28,756 bases of DNA from an uncultured Bacteroides sp. (GCA_900546355.1 URCM01000030.1:1-28756); one strand, 5' to 3'. Positions 7,850 through 16,540 are shown, counted from the first letter of the stretch. Translations and numbers: made by a program. Notes: generated by a model from the sequence alone, not told the origin.

Positions 7850-10549
7850 ATGAAAAGAGTTAGAAAATGGATGACTTCGGCTGTTCTCTTATCGATGTTT
7901 GCAGCCAATGTTTTTGCGGTTGAGGTAAATGTGAATGTAAAAGGTTGTATCAAGGACCAGAAATCGAAAGAACCTCTTATCGGGGCTACTATCCGGATTG
8001 TGGGAAGCAATATCGGAGCTGTAACGGATATAGACGGAAACTTCCAGCTGAAAGGGGTGGAAGACGGTATCTATGACATTGAAATTAAATATGTTGGTTA
8101 TAAAACAACGGTCAAACGTCAGGTAAAGGTAGAGGATAACAAAGTGACCACACTCGATTTCGAGTTGGAACCCGATACACAAATGTTGTCGGATGTGGTG
8201 GTTGTGGCTAAGGCGAACCGCGAGTCGGAGAACGTTACTTTATTGGAGCAAAAGAAATCGGTGGTGGCAATTCAGTCGGTTGGTGCCCAGGAGTTATCCC
8301 GCAAGGGTGTGGGAGATGCCGAAGGGGCAGTTACCAAGATATCGGGCATTTCGAAACAAGACGGTGTGAAGAATGTGTTTGTCCGCGGATTGGGCGACCG
8401 GTATAACTTGACTACGCTGAACCGTTTTCCGATTCCTTCGGAAGATCCGGAGTACAAGAACATTGCGCTCGACTTCTTTTCTACCGATATTATCCAGTCG
8501 GTAGATGTCAACAAAGCTTTTTATGGCAACACGTATGCCGATGTGGCAGGTGCCAACATCAATATTTCTTCGAAAGAACTGGTAGGTTATGGTGAAATCA
8601 ATGCCAGCGTGTCGGGCGGATTCAATACACAAAGTCTTTCTTCTGATTTCCTGAAGCTCGACGGGGTGAACGCCTTCGGATTTGCTGATAGCAAGCAGCC
8701 GGGCGATGATCTTTCTGTATACAACTTCCAGAACCGTTTGGACCCTTCGAAGAAAAGCGGGCTGGTGAACCAGAGTTATAGCATTTCGGGAGGAAAGAAA
8801 TTTGATATTCACGACAATCCGCTTTCGTTCTACCTGATTGCCAGTCATAACCGCGATTATTCTTATTATGAAGAAGAAGTGCGCAATTCGATTACCACGG
8901 GTGAGCTTTCGCAGGATATGCTCGGAAAGAAGTCGAATGTGGAAACTTCGCAAGTCGTGATGGCGAACCTGAACTACTTGCATGATCACAAGTACGAGTT
9001 GACATACAATTTCATCATGTTGCACGCTTCGCGCGAGTCGGTGGGCGATTACTTGGGTATGGATGCCGATTACCAGTCTTCGGATACATACGAAGGTTTC
9101 ATGCGCCGCCAGCAGACCAATGATAACTTGCTTTTCGTCAATCAGCTGGATACCAAATGGGCGTTGGCGGATAAGCTCGACTTTAATGTAGGTGCCGCTT
9201 ATAACATTATCAAAGGACTGGAACCAGACCGGCGCATCAATAATCTGGTAAAGACCGACCGGGGCTATGTGCCGATGAAAGGTACAGGTATCCAGCAACG
9301 TTATTTCTCGGAACTGAATGAAGACGACCTGAATATCCGTGCGGGTTTTACTTATAAACTTCCCGATGATTTTTCACAGGAATCCAATATTCAGTTAGGC
9401 TATGCCGGACGCATGGTAGATGACAACTTTACGGCTACCGAATACGATATGTCGGTGGTGCGCCAGAAAGAGTTTGATATCAATAATGTACGGTTCGATA
9501 ATTATTATACGCAAGAGAACCTGGACAATAACTACTTTATCCTGGATAAAAACATCGATGAGTATGGAGTGAACAAAAACATCCACTCAGCATACGTGGA
9601 AGCTACTTATCAGTTTACCGAAGGCTTCATTGCCAATCTGGGCGTGAAATACGATAAGGTCAATATGGACGTAGATTACAATGTGAATCGTGGCGGGACC
9701 AAGGGACAGCAATCCATTGATAAGAACTATGTATTGCCCAGCCTGAACCTGCGTTACAATTTCAATGACAAACATTCGCTTCGTCTGGCGGCAAGCAAGA
9801 CTTATACTTTGCCTCAGGCGAAGGAGATTTCTCCGTTCCGTTATGTAAACGTGACGTTCAATAGCCAGGGTAATCCCGATTTGCAGCCTTCGGATAACTA
9901 CAACGTAGATTTGAAGTGGGACTGGTATCTTTCGCCCAGTGAACTGATTTCAGTAACCGGTTTCTATAAATACATCAAGAACCCGATTTCACGTATCGAG
10001 ATTGCCAGTGCCGGCGGATTCCTTTCGTATGAAAACATTGCCGACCATGCTACGGTAGCCGGTGCGGAAATTGAGATACGGAAAGATTTGTTCTCTCATC
10101 CGATGCAGGACGGAGGGTTGCAGAAGCTGAGTTTCGGTGTGAACGGTGCTTATACTTACACTTGTGCGAAAGTGCCTCTTGCTACTGACCCGACCGGTTC
10201 CCAACTGGAAGGTGCGGCTCCTTGGCTTGTCAATGCCGACCTGACTTACTTGGTACGCAAAGGAAGCAACTCGTTTACCAATGCATTGGTGTTCAATTAT
10301 TTCAGCGACCGTCTGTACACTATCGGTACACAAGGATACCAGGACATTGTAGAAAACGGGATTCCGACCCTTGACTTTGTATCTTCGGCTAAGATTGGCG
10401 AGCACTTTACCATCAGCCTGAAAGCGCAAAACTTGTTGAACTCGGTGCATCAGCTGACTCGTAAAGGAAACGCAACCAACGAAGAGGTGGTGTTAAGCAA
10501 GTACCGCAGAGGAATCGATTTCAGCCTCGGAGTGGCATGCACGTTTTAA
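7850..10549 (+). CDS. TonB-dependent outer-membrane receptor with N-terminal CarboxypepD_reg-like domain
   Basis: An 899-residue outer-membrane receptor that would import a ligand using TonB-ExbBD energy. A signal peptide covers residues 1-23 (charged start, hydrophobic core, cleavage after VFA). Next comes the carboxypeptidase-regulatory-like beta sandwich (about 27-112, with IGATIRIVGSNIGAVTDIDG), then the plug domain (about 125-245, with NVFVRGLGDRYN and a NINISSKE end), then a beta barrel ending in the aromatic residue F899. It is shorter than SusC glycan transporters (about 1,000 residues) and is not followed by a SusD homologue. Instead a large lipoprotein gene begins 65 bp downstream, and the two likely form one unit. 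The ligand cannot be told from the sequence: metal chelate, peptide, phosphorylated compound or glycan all remain possible. Start chosen for the signal peptide; a TTTCTTTG box at 7812-7819 is a weak candidate for the -7 element. Confidence 0.9.
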   Translation: MKRVRKWMTSAVLLSMFAANVFAVEVNVNVKGCIKDQKSKEPLIGATIRIVGSNIGAVTDIDGNFQLKGVEDGIYDIEIKYVGYKTTVKRQVKVEDNKVTTLDFELEPDTQMLSDVVVVAKANRESENVTLLEQKKSVVAIQSVGAQELSRKGVGDAEGAVTKISGISKQDGVKNVFVRGLGDRYNLTTLNRFPIPSEDPEYKNIALDFFSTDIIQSVDVNKAFYGNTYADVAGANINISSKELVGYGEINASVSGGFNTQSLSSDFLKLDGVNAFGFADSKQPGDDLSVYNFQNRLDPSKKSGLVNQSYSISGGKKFDIHDNPLSFYLIASHNRDYSYYEEEVRNSITTGELSQDMLGKKSNVETSQVVMANLNYLHDHKYELTYNFIMLHASRESVGDYLGMDADYQSSDTYEGFMRRQQTNDNLLFVNQLDTKWALADKLDFNVGAAYNIIKGLEPDRRINNLVKTDRGYVPMKGTGIQQRYFSELNEDDLNIRAGFTYKLPDDFSQESNIQLGYAGRMVDDNFTATEYDMSVVRQKEFDINNVRFDNYYTQENLDNNYFILDKNIDEYGVNKNIHSAYVEATYQFTEGFIANLGVKYDKVNMDVDYNVNRGGTKGQQSIDKNYVLPSLNLRYNFNDKHSLRLAASKTYTLPQAKEISPFRYVNVTFNSQGNPDLQPSDNYNVDLKWDWYLSPSELISVTGFYKYIKNPISRIEIASAGGFLSYENIADHATVAGAEIEIRKDLFSHPMQDGGLQKLSFGVNGAYTYTCAKVPLATDPTGSQLEGAAPWLVNADLTYLVRKGSNSFTNALVFNYFSDRLYTIGTQGYQDIVENGIPTLDFVSSAKIGEHFTISLKAQNLLNSVHQLTRKGNATNEEVVLSKYRRGIDFSLGVACTF

Positions 10550-10614
10550 GTCTGCTGGGAAAAATATAATCAGAACAATAAACCAAACTATAATTTTAAC
10601 CAAATTATCGAACA

Positions 10615-12864
10615 ATGAAAAAGTTTTTCTTAAACGCGATGTTGTTTGCCGCATTGGCAAGCAGTGTATCACTTACTTCTTGTAGTGACGATGACGAACC
10701 CAATGGTGAAAACCCCGGTGGCGGTGAAGAACCGGTAGAAACCGTGGAACTTTCGGGTAATGTAGAAGGAACGATGACCTTGGATGCCAATACGGAATAT
10801 ATTTTGAGCGGTACATTGACTGTGCCCGATGGCGCGACACTTGAAATCCCTGCCGGAACGAAAATTAAGGCAAGACAAGGTTTTGGCAATTATATCATTG
10901 TAGCGCAAGGCGGTAAAATCAATGCACGCGGTACCGCACAGGCTCCTATCATCTTCACCGCTGAAGACGAAAGCAATGCCGGACCGGGGTACTGGGGTGG
11001 TCTGATTATTAATGGTAAGGCTCCTATTTCAGGCTCTGCAGGAAGTACGGCTACAGGTGCTACCGAAGTGGATAACAACATGCCTTACGGAGGAAGCGAT
11101 GCTGCCGACAACAGCGGTACCTTGGAATACATTGAATTGTGGTACACCGGCGCACGCTCAAGCGCAGATATCGAACACAACGGTTTGACTTTGAACGGTG
11201 TGGGTAACGGTACGACGATAAACAATGTATATATCGCAGAAGGTGCCGATGATGCCATCGAGTTCTTCGGAGGTACGGTAAACGTAAGCAACCTGCTTGC
11301 CGTAAACTGCGATGACGATATGTTCGACTTTACTCAGGGTTATTCCGGAACCTTGTCTAACTGCTACGGCATTTGGGAAGAAGGTTTCACCAGCACCGAA
11401 GAAGACCCGCGCGGTATCGAAGCCGATGGTAACTTGGACGGAAACGGTGCCGACCATACGCCGCAATCAGACTTTAAGGTAGAAAATATGACCATTGCCA
11501 ACTTCTCTGCAAGCCAGGCTATGCAGGATGCGATAAAAGTTCGCCGTGGCGCTACGGCACACATCACCAATGCTTTGGTAATGGGTACAGGTGCTGTTGA
11601 GAACTTGATTGACCTGAACGATGGCAAAGGCGGTGCAGGTGAAGGTACTGAAATGAGCGTAACCAACCAGTTGGAATCTGCTACTACCGATGGTGACCTG
11701 AACGCTGAAGGCACATACGAAGGTGTGGTTATCGAAGCTGGAAACACGGGTGCCAATACCAGTGCGTTGGCATGGACAGGCTATCAGTTTCCAGGCGAAA
11801 CCGAAGCTCCGGAACCTGCTAAGGCAACCCTTTCAGGCGATATCGCTTCGGATATGACTCTCGATGCGAATACTGAATATACACTCGAAGGTGCTGTAGT
11901 AGTGAAAGAAGGTGCTACTCTGACCATCCCTGCCGGATTGACCATCAAGGCAAAAGAAGGTTTTGGCAATTACTTGCTGGTAGAACGTGGCGGTAAGATT
12001 ATGGCAGAAGGAACTGCTGAGGCTCCCATCACCTTTACGGCAGAAGATGAAGCCAATGCCGGACCGGGTTACTGGGGCGGATTGATTATCAACGGTTATG
12101 CGCGCATCTCAGGCGTAGAGGGAACTGTAACCGAAGGTGCTACCGAGATTGATAACAACCAACCCTACGGAGGCGATGACAATGCCGACAATTCGGGCGT
12201 ATTGCGTTATGTCAAGCTGCTTTATACCGGAGCACGTTCGAATGCCGATGTCGAACACAACGGACTTACACTGAATGCAGTAGGAAACGGAACGGTGATT
12301 GAAAACATTTATATTGCTGACGGTGCCGATGATGCCATCGAATTCTTCGGAGGCTCGGTAAACGTAACCGGACTGCTTGCCGTAAACTGCGATGACGATA
12401 TGTTCGACTTCACTCAAGGTTATTGCGGAACGTTGAAGAACTGCTACGGACGTTGGGAAGCCGGATTCACCAGCACCGAGGAAGACCCGCGTGGCGTGGA
12501 AGCCGACGGTAACTTGGACGGAAACGGTGCCGACCATACGCCGCAATCGGACTTCACCATCGAGAACATGACTATCGAAAACTTGTCTGAAGCAGCCGAA
12601 ATGGTAGACGCTATCAAGATTCGCCGGGGTGCGAAGGCTACCATTACCAATGCGTTGGTCATCGGTACGGGTGCGGTAGATGACTTGGTTGACTTGACCG
12701 ATAGCAAGGGCGATGCACAGGCGACTACAACAATTTCTGTAACAAACGGGTTGAACTCGACTATCTTGGGCGACGAAGTACACGGGACAGGTGAAGTAAC
12801 CGTAGCCGATGGCAATACCGGAGCTTCTACAGCAGACTTCGGTTGGACAGGATACCAGTTCTGA
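10615..12864 (+). CDS. Surface lipoprotein made of two tandem beta-helix-like repeats
   Basis: A 749-residue lipoprotein, probably displayed on the cell surface. The signal peptide ends in the lipobox LTSC with the lipidated cysteine at residue 23, followed by SDDDE, which fits the acidic lipoprotein export signal of Bacteroidetes. After a Gly/Pro/Glu linker the mature part consists of two halves, residues 46-392 and 406-749, that repeat each other almost throughout, joined by a short PGETEAPEPAK linker. Each half has short beta-strand repeats suggesting a right-handed beta helix, an AGPGYWGGLIINGKA-type segment, an FFGG..NV..LLAVNCDDD motif and a GADHTPQSDF motif, and ends with WTGYQF. The many Asp and Asn residues suggest calcium binding or a polar ligand. 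The gene follows the TonB receptor by 65 bp; together they would form a receptor with a surface ligand-binding or lid partner. The family is uncharacterised to my knowledge. Confidence 0.8.
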   Translation: MKKFFLNAMLFAALASSVSLTSCSDDDEPNGENPGGGEEPVETVELSGNVEGTMTLDANTEYILSGTLTVPDGATLEIPAGTKIKARQGFGNYIIVAQGGKINARGTAQAPIIFTAEDESNAGPGYWGGLIINGKAPISGSAGSTATGATEVDNNMPYGGSDAADNSGTLEYIELWYTGARSSADIEHNGLTLNGVGNGTTINNVYIAEGADDAIEFFGGTVNVSNLLAVNCDDDMFDFTQGYSGTLSNCYGIWEEGFTSTEEDPRGIEADGNLDGNGADHTPQSDFKVENMTIANFSASQAMQDAIKVRRGATAHITNALVMGTGAVENLIDLNDGKGGAGEGTEMSVTNQLESATTDGDLNAEGTYEGVVIEAGNTGANTSALAWTGYQFPGETEAPEPAKATLSGDIASDMTLDANTEYTLEGAVVVKEGATLTIPAGLTIKAKEGFGNYLLVERGGKIMAEGTAEAPITFTAEDEANAGPGYWGGLIINGYARISGVEGTVTEGATEIDNNQPYGGDDNADNSGVLRYVKLLYTGARSNADVEHNGLTLNAVGNGTVIENIYIADGADDAIEFFGGSVNVTGLLAVNCDDDMFDFTQGYCGTLKNCYGRWEAGFTSTEEDPRGVEADGNLDGNGADHTPQSDFTIENMTIENLSEAAEMVDAIKIRRGAKATITNALVIGTGAVDDLVDLTDSKGDAQATTTISVTNGLNSTILGDEVHGTGEVTVADGNTGASTADFGWTGYQF
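10750..12861 (+). repeat. Large internal gene duplication inside the lipoprotein gene
   Basis: The first unit (10750-11790) and the second unit (11830-12861) encode homologous halves of the lipoprotein, each about 345 residues. Several DNA stretches remain nearly identical, for example the segments around 11299-11345 and 12379-12425 and the segments around 11390-11470 and 12470-12550. This points to a fairly recent duplication or continued gene conversion between the halves. Confidence 0.85.
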
Positions 12865-13010
12865 ATGGCCAATAAGAAGTAGGATTCTCAAACGAATATA
12901 TACTTCAGTTGCCGTTTTATATAGTTGAAACAGTCTACGGATATAGCTTAGAAACTGTCGGGATTTATATGGAGTGAACCGACATTTCACAGCGTGTCGC
13001 AAAAGGAATT

Positions 13011-13060
13011 GAGGCTGCCTCAAAATGAAAGTTGATTTTCATTTGAGACAGCCTCGTTTC
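13011..13060 (+). terminator. Intrinsic terminator after the receptor-lipoprotein genes
   Basis: GAGGCTG at 13011-13017 pairs with CAGCCTC at 13049-13055, and the stem extends inward through CTCAAAATGAAA against TTTCATTTGAG with one mismatch and a one-base bulge. A T-rich run (GTTTCTTTT) follows on the plus strand. It lies 147 bp past the lipoprotein stop and 88 bp before the end of the convergent korB gene, so it may stop transcription from both sides, though only the plus side has the T run. Confidence 0.7.
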
Positions 13061-13142
13061 TTTTCACATGGATACCTGATTTATCTGTATCCTCTGTGGC
13101 GGATGTCACCTGCGGAATCCGAGTTTGCAGGCAAACGGGATA

Positions 13143-14153
13143 TCATTGGATTTCCCACGTATCGTTGGTATCCAGCAACTCGGCGAATGTGTGGTAAGGC
13201 TTCTTTGCCGAAACTTCCGCAATTTGCGCCGTTACCGATTCATCGTAGGTAGGAGCTTCTACATCGCGGATGACGCCTAAGGCAATCGGGAAATCAGGCC
13301 CTTCCATCAGTGCGAGCTTCAATTGCAACGTATGGTCTTCGCAATGTGCGTCGTGTACCAGAATGTCTTTTTCGGTAATACCGTTTTCTCCCAGTTTCAC
13401 TACTTTCAGTCCGAAACCTTCCTGTATCAAGCCGAATTCACGGTTCGGACCGAACAACATCGGCTTGCCATGTTCCAGATAAATCGCATTGCGTTCGCGG
13501 TCTTCTTTCTTAGCTACGGCGTTGTGCGTACCATCATTGAAGATTACACAGTTCTGCAATACCTCTACTACCGAAGTCCCTTTGTGACGGGCTGCGGCTT
13601 TCAGTACTTCGACAGACGGTCCGCCATCGACTGCGGCGCAACGTGCAAAGAAGCGTCCACGTGCCCCGAAACACAATTCTGCCGGGCGGAATGGGTCTTC
13701 TACCGTACCGTATGGCGACGATTTGCTGACGAATCCACGGGCGGAGGTAGGCGAATATTGTCCTTTTGTCAAACCATAGATGCGGTTATTCAATAAGACA
13801 ATGTTGATGTCGATGTTACGCCGGATAGCGTGAATGAAATGGTTGCCTCCGATAGCCAGTCCGTCACCATCGCCCGAAATCTGCCAGATAGTGAGGTTCG
13901 GATTGGCTACTTTCGCACCTGTGGCGATAGCGGCTGCTCGTCCGTGAATGGTATGCATGCCATACGTATTCATATAATAAGGCAAGCGCGACGAACATCC
14001 GATACCAGATATGACAGCTATTTCGTGAGGCGGTACGCCCAATTCGGCTAACGCTTTATGGAATGAGTTCAAAAATGCATGGTCGCCACATCCGGGACAC
14101 CAGCGCGGCTGGCCTGCTTTATAATCGGCTGCTGTATATTTTGTTTCGCTCAT
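13143..14153 (-). CDS. korB: 2-oxoacid:ferredoxin oxidoreductase subunit beta (probably 2-oxoglutarate-type)
   Basis: The thiamine-diphosphate subunit of a 2-oxoacid:ferredoxin oxidoreductase, which interconverts a 2-oxoacid and its acyl-CoA plus CO2 with ferredoxin as electron carrier. In fermenting Bacteroidales the 2-oxoglutarate type makes 2-oxoglutarate from succinyl-CoA. The 336-residue length is typical. Visible motifs are WCPGCGDHAFL (residues 18-28, cysteines 19 and 22, an iron-sulfur ligand pair), GIGCSSRLPYY with a further cysteine, and the cofactor and metal motif GDGDGLAIGGNHFIHAIRRN followed by NNRIYGLTKGQ. It is the second gene of a two-gene operon with korA, 20 bp apart. Substrate assignment among 2-oxoglutarate, pyruvate and branched-chain oxoacids is inferred from the separate beta subunit and fused gamma-alpha partner, not proven. 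Confidence 0.9.
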   Translation of the reverse strand: MSETKYTAADYKAGQPRWCPGCGDHAFLNSFHKALAELGVPPHEIAVISGIGCSSRLPYYMNTYGMHTIHGRAAAIATGAKVANPNLTIWQISGDGDGLAIGGNHFIHAIRRNIDINIVLLNNRIYGLTKGQYSPTSARGFVSKSSPYGTVEDPFRPAELCFGARGRFFARCAAVDGGPSVEVLKAAARHKGTSVVEVLQNCVIFNDGTHNAVAKKEDRERNAIYLEHGKPMLFGPNREFGLIQEGFGLKVVKLGENGITEKDILVHDAHCEDHTLQLKLALMEGPDFPIALGVIRDVEAPTYDESVTAQIAEVSAKKPYHTFAELLDTNDTWEIQ

Positions 14154-14162
14154 GATTGTTTT

Positions 14163-14170
14163 CCTCCTTT
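14163..14170 (-). promoter_or_regulatory. Strong ribosome-binding site of korB
   Basis: Read on the minus strand this is AAAGGAGG, a near-complete Shine-Dalgarno sequence placed 9 nt before the korB ATG. Such strong sites are uncommon in Bacteroidetes, where most leaders in this window are merely A-rich. It may keep beta-subunit synthesis in step with the upstream alpha subunit. Confidence 0.65.
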
Positions 14171-14173
14171 ATG

Positions 14174-16027
14174 TTATGCGTTTAAGATGCGGTTAAAAGC
14201 TTCTGTCAATTCCTTAACAACAAACGGTTGGCCTTTTACCTGATTGAACTGATAAAGGTGAATACCTTCCACTTTCATACGCAAATAGCCTGCCAATTGT
14301 CCCATATTTTGTTCTGCCACTACGATTTTCTTATACCGGCGAAGTACTTCTGCCGTATTTTTGGGCAGCGGGTTGAGGTACTTGAAGTGTGCCAATGCCA
14401 CTTTCTTTCCCTGGTCGTTCAAAACATCCATAGCCGAATGCAAGTGTCCGTATGTTCCACCGAACCCGACTATCAGCAAGTCTGCATCCTCGCATCCTTC
14501 CACTTCCAAATCTGGAATGTCTTCCGCGATACGGGCTACTTTTTCGGCACGCAGTTGTGTCATCAGATGATGATTTTCAGGATCTGTAGAGATTGCTCCG
14601 GTTTCGCCGCTCTTCTCCAATCCGCCGATGCGGTGCATGAATCCTTTTGTGCCGGGGGTTGCCCAATAACGTACTAATGTGTTCGGGTCACGTTGGAAAG
14701 GAGTCCACGAACCGGCCATTTCCGGTTTAACGTAAGGCGGACATATTTCTGGATACTGGTTCATGTCGGGCAAATGCCAGGCTGCCGAACCGTTGGCAAT
14801 GTATGCATCGGTCAACAACACCACCGGAGTCATGTGTTCCAGCGCAATCTTGCAAGCCATATAGGCCGCATCGAAGCAATCGGTGGGCGATGTAGCGGCG
14901 ATAACCGGCATCGGGCTTTCACCGTTTCTTCCGAACAATACTTGCAACAGGTCGGTCTGTTCCGATTTGGTAGGCAGACCGGTAGACGGTCCTCCGCGCT
15001 GTACGTCAACTATGACTAACGGCAATTCGGTAATTACCGCTAAGTTCATCGCCTCACTTTTCAGGCAGATGCCTGGTCCGGAAGTGGTAGTCACCGCCAG
15101 CGCACCGGCAAACGATGCTCCTACAGCCGAAGCGCATCCGGCTATTTCGTCTTCACATTGCACCGTCTTTACGCCGAGCGATTTATGTTTAGCCAATTCA
15201 TGCAGGATATCTGTAGCGGGTGTAATGGGATACGAACCCAGGTAAAGTTGCAAACCAGCCTTTTCGGCTGCGGCTATCAGCCCGTAAGCGGTTGCCTTGT
15301 TGCCGTTGATGTCCATGTAGCGGCCTTTTTCTTTTACCTGTTTGCTGGGTACCGTGTAGCTGGTAGCAACGGAAGCATGGGTGTTTTCGCCGAAATGGTA
15401 ACCGTCATAAAGCACTTTGATGTTGGCATCGGCGATGGCCGGTTTCTTGGCAAACTTTTCGCGGAGCAGCTTTTCGCCCACTTTAATGTCACGATGAAAC
15501 AGCCAGCAAACCAGACCTAACGCAAACATATTCTTGGTACGCATGATGGACTTGTTGTCCAGTCCGCTGTCTTTCAGACTTTCCTTACACATGCTGGTAA
15601 TAGCCGCTTCCACCACTTCGTTTTTAATTCCCAACTCCGAGAAAGGGTTTTCTAATTCGAATTGAGCCTTTTCTAAATCGCGCTTGGTAAACGAGTCTGT
15701 ATCGATGATAATTACCGACTGGGGTTTGCAGAACTTATACTGCGTCTTCAGGGCGGCTGGGTTCATTGCAACCAGCACGTCGCATTTGTCACCCGGCGTG
15801 TATACTTTACCTGAGCCAATATGTACCTGGAAGCCAGATACTCCCGTCAATGAACCTTGCGGGGCACGGATGTCAGCCGGATAATCGGGGAATGTACTGA
15901 TATCATTTCCTTCGGTAGCCGAAATATTAGAAAACATATTTCCAGCCAGCTGCATGCCATCGCCCGAATCTCCCGAAAAACGAACAACGACATCGTTCAG
16001 CTCTTTGACAGTCATTTCTTTTGCCAT
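14174..16027 (-). CDS. korA: 2-oxoacid:ferredoxin oxidoreductase subunit alpha with fused gamma domain
   Basis: The partner of korB. The 617-residue protein is a gamma-alpha fusion. Residues about 11-190 form the gamma (CoA-related) domain with the motif FSGDSGDGMQLAG at 17-29. The alpha pyrimidine-binding domain starts around residue 227 with GNKATAYGLIAAAEKAGLQ and includes GSYPITPATDILHEL, TTSGPGICLKSEAMNLA and VQRGGPSTGLPTKSEQTDL. A transketolase C-terminal-like domain (about 500-617) completes it. The family length for such fusions is about 600-620, so it is intact. It is the first gene of the korAB operon; no ferredoxin-like delta subunit gene lies beside it, so a separately encoded ferredoxin is presumed. 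Start ATG at 16025-16027 is followed by a lysine/glutamate-rich leader typical of the family. Confidence 0.92.
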   Translation of the reverse strand: MAKEMTVKELNDVVVRFSGDSGDGMQLAGNMFSNISATEGNDISTFPDYPADIRAPQGSLTGVSGFQVHIGSGKVYTPGDKCDVLVAMNPAALKTQYKFCKPQSVIIIDTDSFTKRDLEKAQFELENPFSELGIKNEVVEAAITSMCKESLKDSGLDNKSIMRTKNMFALGLVCWLFHRDIKVGEKLLREKFAKKPAIADANIKVLYDGYHFGENTHASVATSYTVPSKQVKEKGRYMDINGNKATAYGLIAAAEKAGLQLYLGSYPITPATDILHELAKHKSLGVKTVQCEDEIAGCASAVGASFAGALAVTTTSGPGICLKSEAMNLAVITELPLVIVDVQRGGPSTGLPTKSEQTDLLQVLFGRNGESPMPVIAATSPTDCFDAAYMACKIALEHMTPVVLLTDAYIANGSAAWHLPDMNQYPEICPPYVKPEMAGSWTPFQRDPNTLVRYWATPGTKGFMHRIGGLEKSGETGAISTDPENHHLMTQLRAEKVARIAEDIPDLEVEGCEDADLLIVGFGGTYGHLHSAMDVLNDQGKKVALAHFKYLNPLPKNTAEVLRRYKKIVVAEQNMGQLAGYLRMKVEGIHLYQFNQVKGQPFVVKELTEAFNRILNA

Positions 16028-16064
16028 ACTATGATTATTTAAGAGTTCACATATTCCATGTGCG

Positions 16065-16095
16065 CAAAATTGGTGAACTTCCTTTAAAAATCAAA
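16065..16095 (-). promoter_or_regulatory. Candidate promoter of korAB
   Basis: On the minus strand a TTTG at 16095-16092 is followed after 19 bp by CAATTTTG at 16072-16065, a one-mismatch version of the TAnnTTTG box. It would start transcription about 30 nt before the korA ATG. A dyad of GTTCAC (16045-16050) and GTGAAC (16073-16078) spans the predicted start and could be an operator. Several other A/T-rich near-matches exist, so this is tentative. Confidence 0.35.
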
Positions 16096-16177
16096 ATAAA
16101 AAGACATATTTATTGCTAAAAGTCAAGTAATTTACTATTTTTCTAAACAAAAACATGGAAATTTCAAGAAAAAGTAG

Positions 16178-16185
16178 TACTTTTG
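16178..16185 (+). promoter_or_regulatory. -7 promoter box of the tRNA-Arg gene
   Basis: TACTTTTG matches the Bacteroidetes TAnnTTTG box exactly and ends 7 bp before the first base of the mature tRNA. This spacing puts the transcript start at or just inside the tRNA 5' end, as is usual for tRNA genes in this phylum. No clear TTTG is present at the -33 position. Confidence 0.6.
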
Positions 16186-16192
16186 CATACCC

Positions 16193-16264
16193 GCCTTGGT
16201 AGTTCAACGGATAGAACAAGCGTTTCCTAAACGTTAAATAGGGGTTCGATTCCCCTCCGAGGTA
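16193..16264 (+). tRNA. tRNA-Arg (anticodon CCU)
   Basis: The 72-nt sequence folds as a complete cloverleaf. The acceptor stem is GCCTTGG with CCGAGGT (one G-U at each of two positions), the D stem GTTC/GAAC, the anticodon stem AGCGT/ACGTT, the anticodon loop TTCCTAA with CCT at 16226-16228, and the T arm AGGGG-TTCGATT-CCCCT. A is the discriminator base and CCA is not encoded. It reads AGG codons. It is a single tRNA, transcribed away from korA. Confidence 0.95.
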
Positions 16265-16351
16265 CTTTTACTTGGAAACTGTTTCTAATTTCTGCAAAAG
16301 TTTTCTTGCCTTGATGTATTTGTTCTGTATGTGTTTTGTAGGGTAAGGTAA

Positions 16352-16373
16352 ATGAATGCCGCAATTTGCCAAT
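16352..16373 (+). repeat. Dispersed short intergenic repeat, copy 2
   Basis: Begins ATGAATGCCGCAATTTGCC and matches 7184-7205 at 20 of 22 positions. It lies 40 bp before the first unit of the 23-bp-period array, so it may belong to the same composite element here. Confidence 0.5.
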
Positions 16374-16412
16374 CCGGTTGCATAAAAAACGCAGCGGTAC
16401 TTGCTTTGCTTG

Positions 16413-16473
16413 TGCAGTATATATTCACAGGCAGGTGCAGTATATATTCAACCGCCCATGCAGTATATATTCA
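16413..16473 (+). repeat. Three-copy direct repeat with 23-bp period (15-bp unit, 8-bp spacer)
   Basis: The 15-mer TGCAGTATATATTCA occurs without change at 16413-16427, 16436-16450 and 16459-16473. The two 8-bp spacers (CAGGCAGG and ACCGCCCA) differ. The period is exactly 23 bp. The same 15+8 plan is found in the array at 24624-24730, whose last unit TGCAGTTATATTCCA resembles this one. Function is unknown; a multi-site protein-binding region or a dispersed repeat element are the main options. Confidence 0.9.
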
Positions 16474-16540
16474 TTTTTAGGGGATATGTATTGGCTGAGT
16501 GCGGACATTCATGTCAATGTGTCTTGTGCCTCTGTGTCCT

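Noticed and set aside
8294..9298. A 334-codon open frame on the minus strand
   Set aside because: Antisense to the TonB receptor coding region, with low-complexity Ile/Val/Arg-rich translation and no own promoter or domain.
12109..13023. A 304-codon open frame on the minus strand
   Set aside because: Antisense to the second half of the lipoprotein; a similar antisense frame occurs at the equivalent place in the first half, as expected from the duplication rather than a gene.
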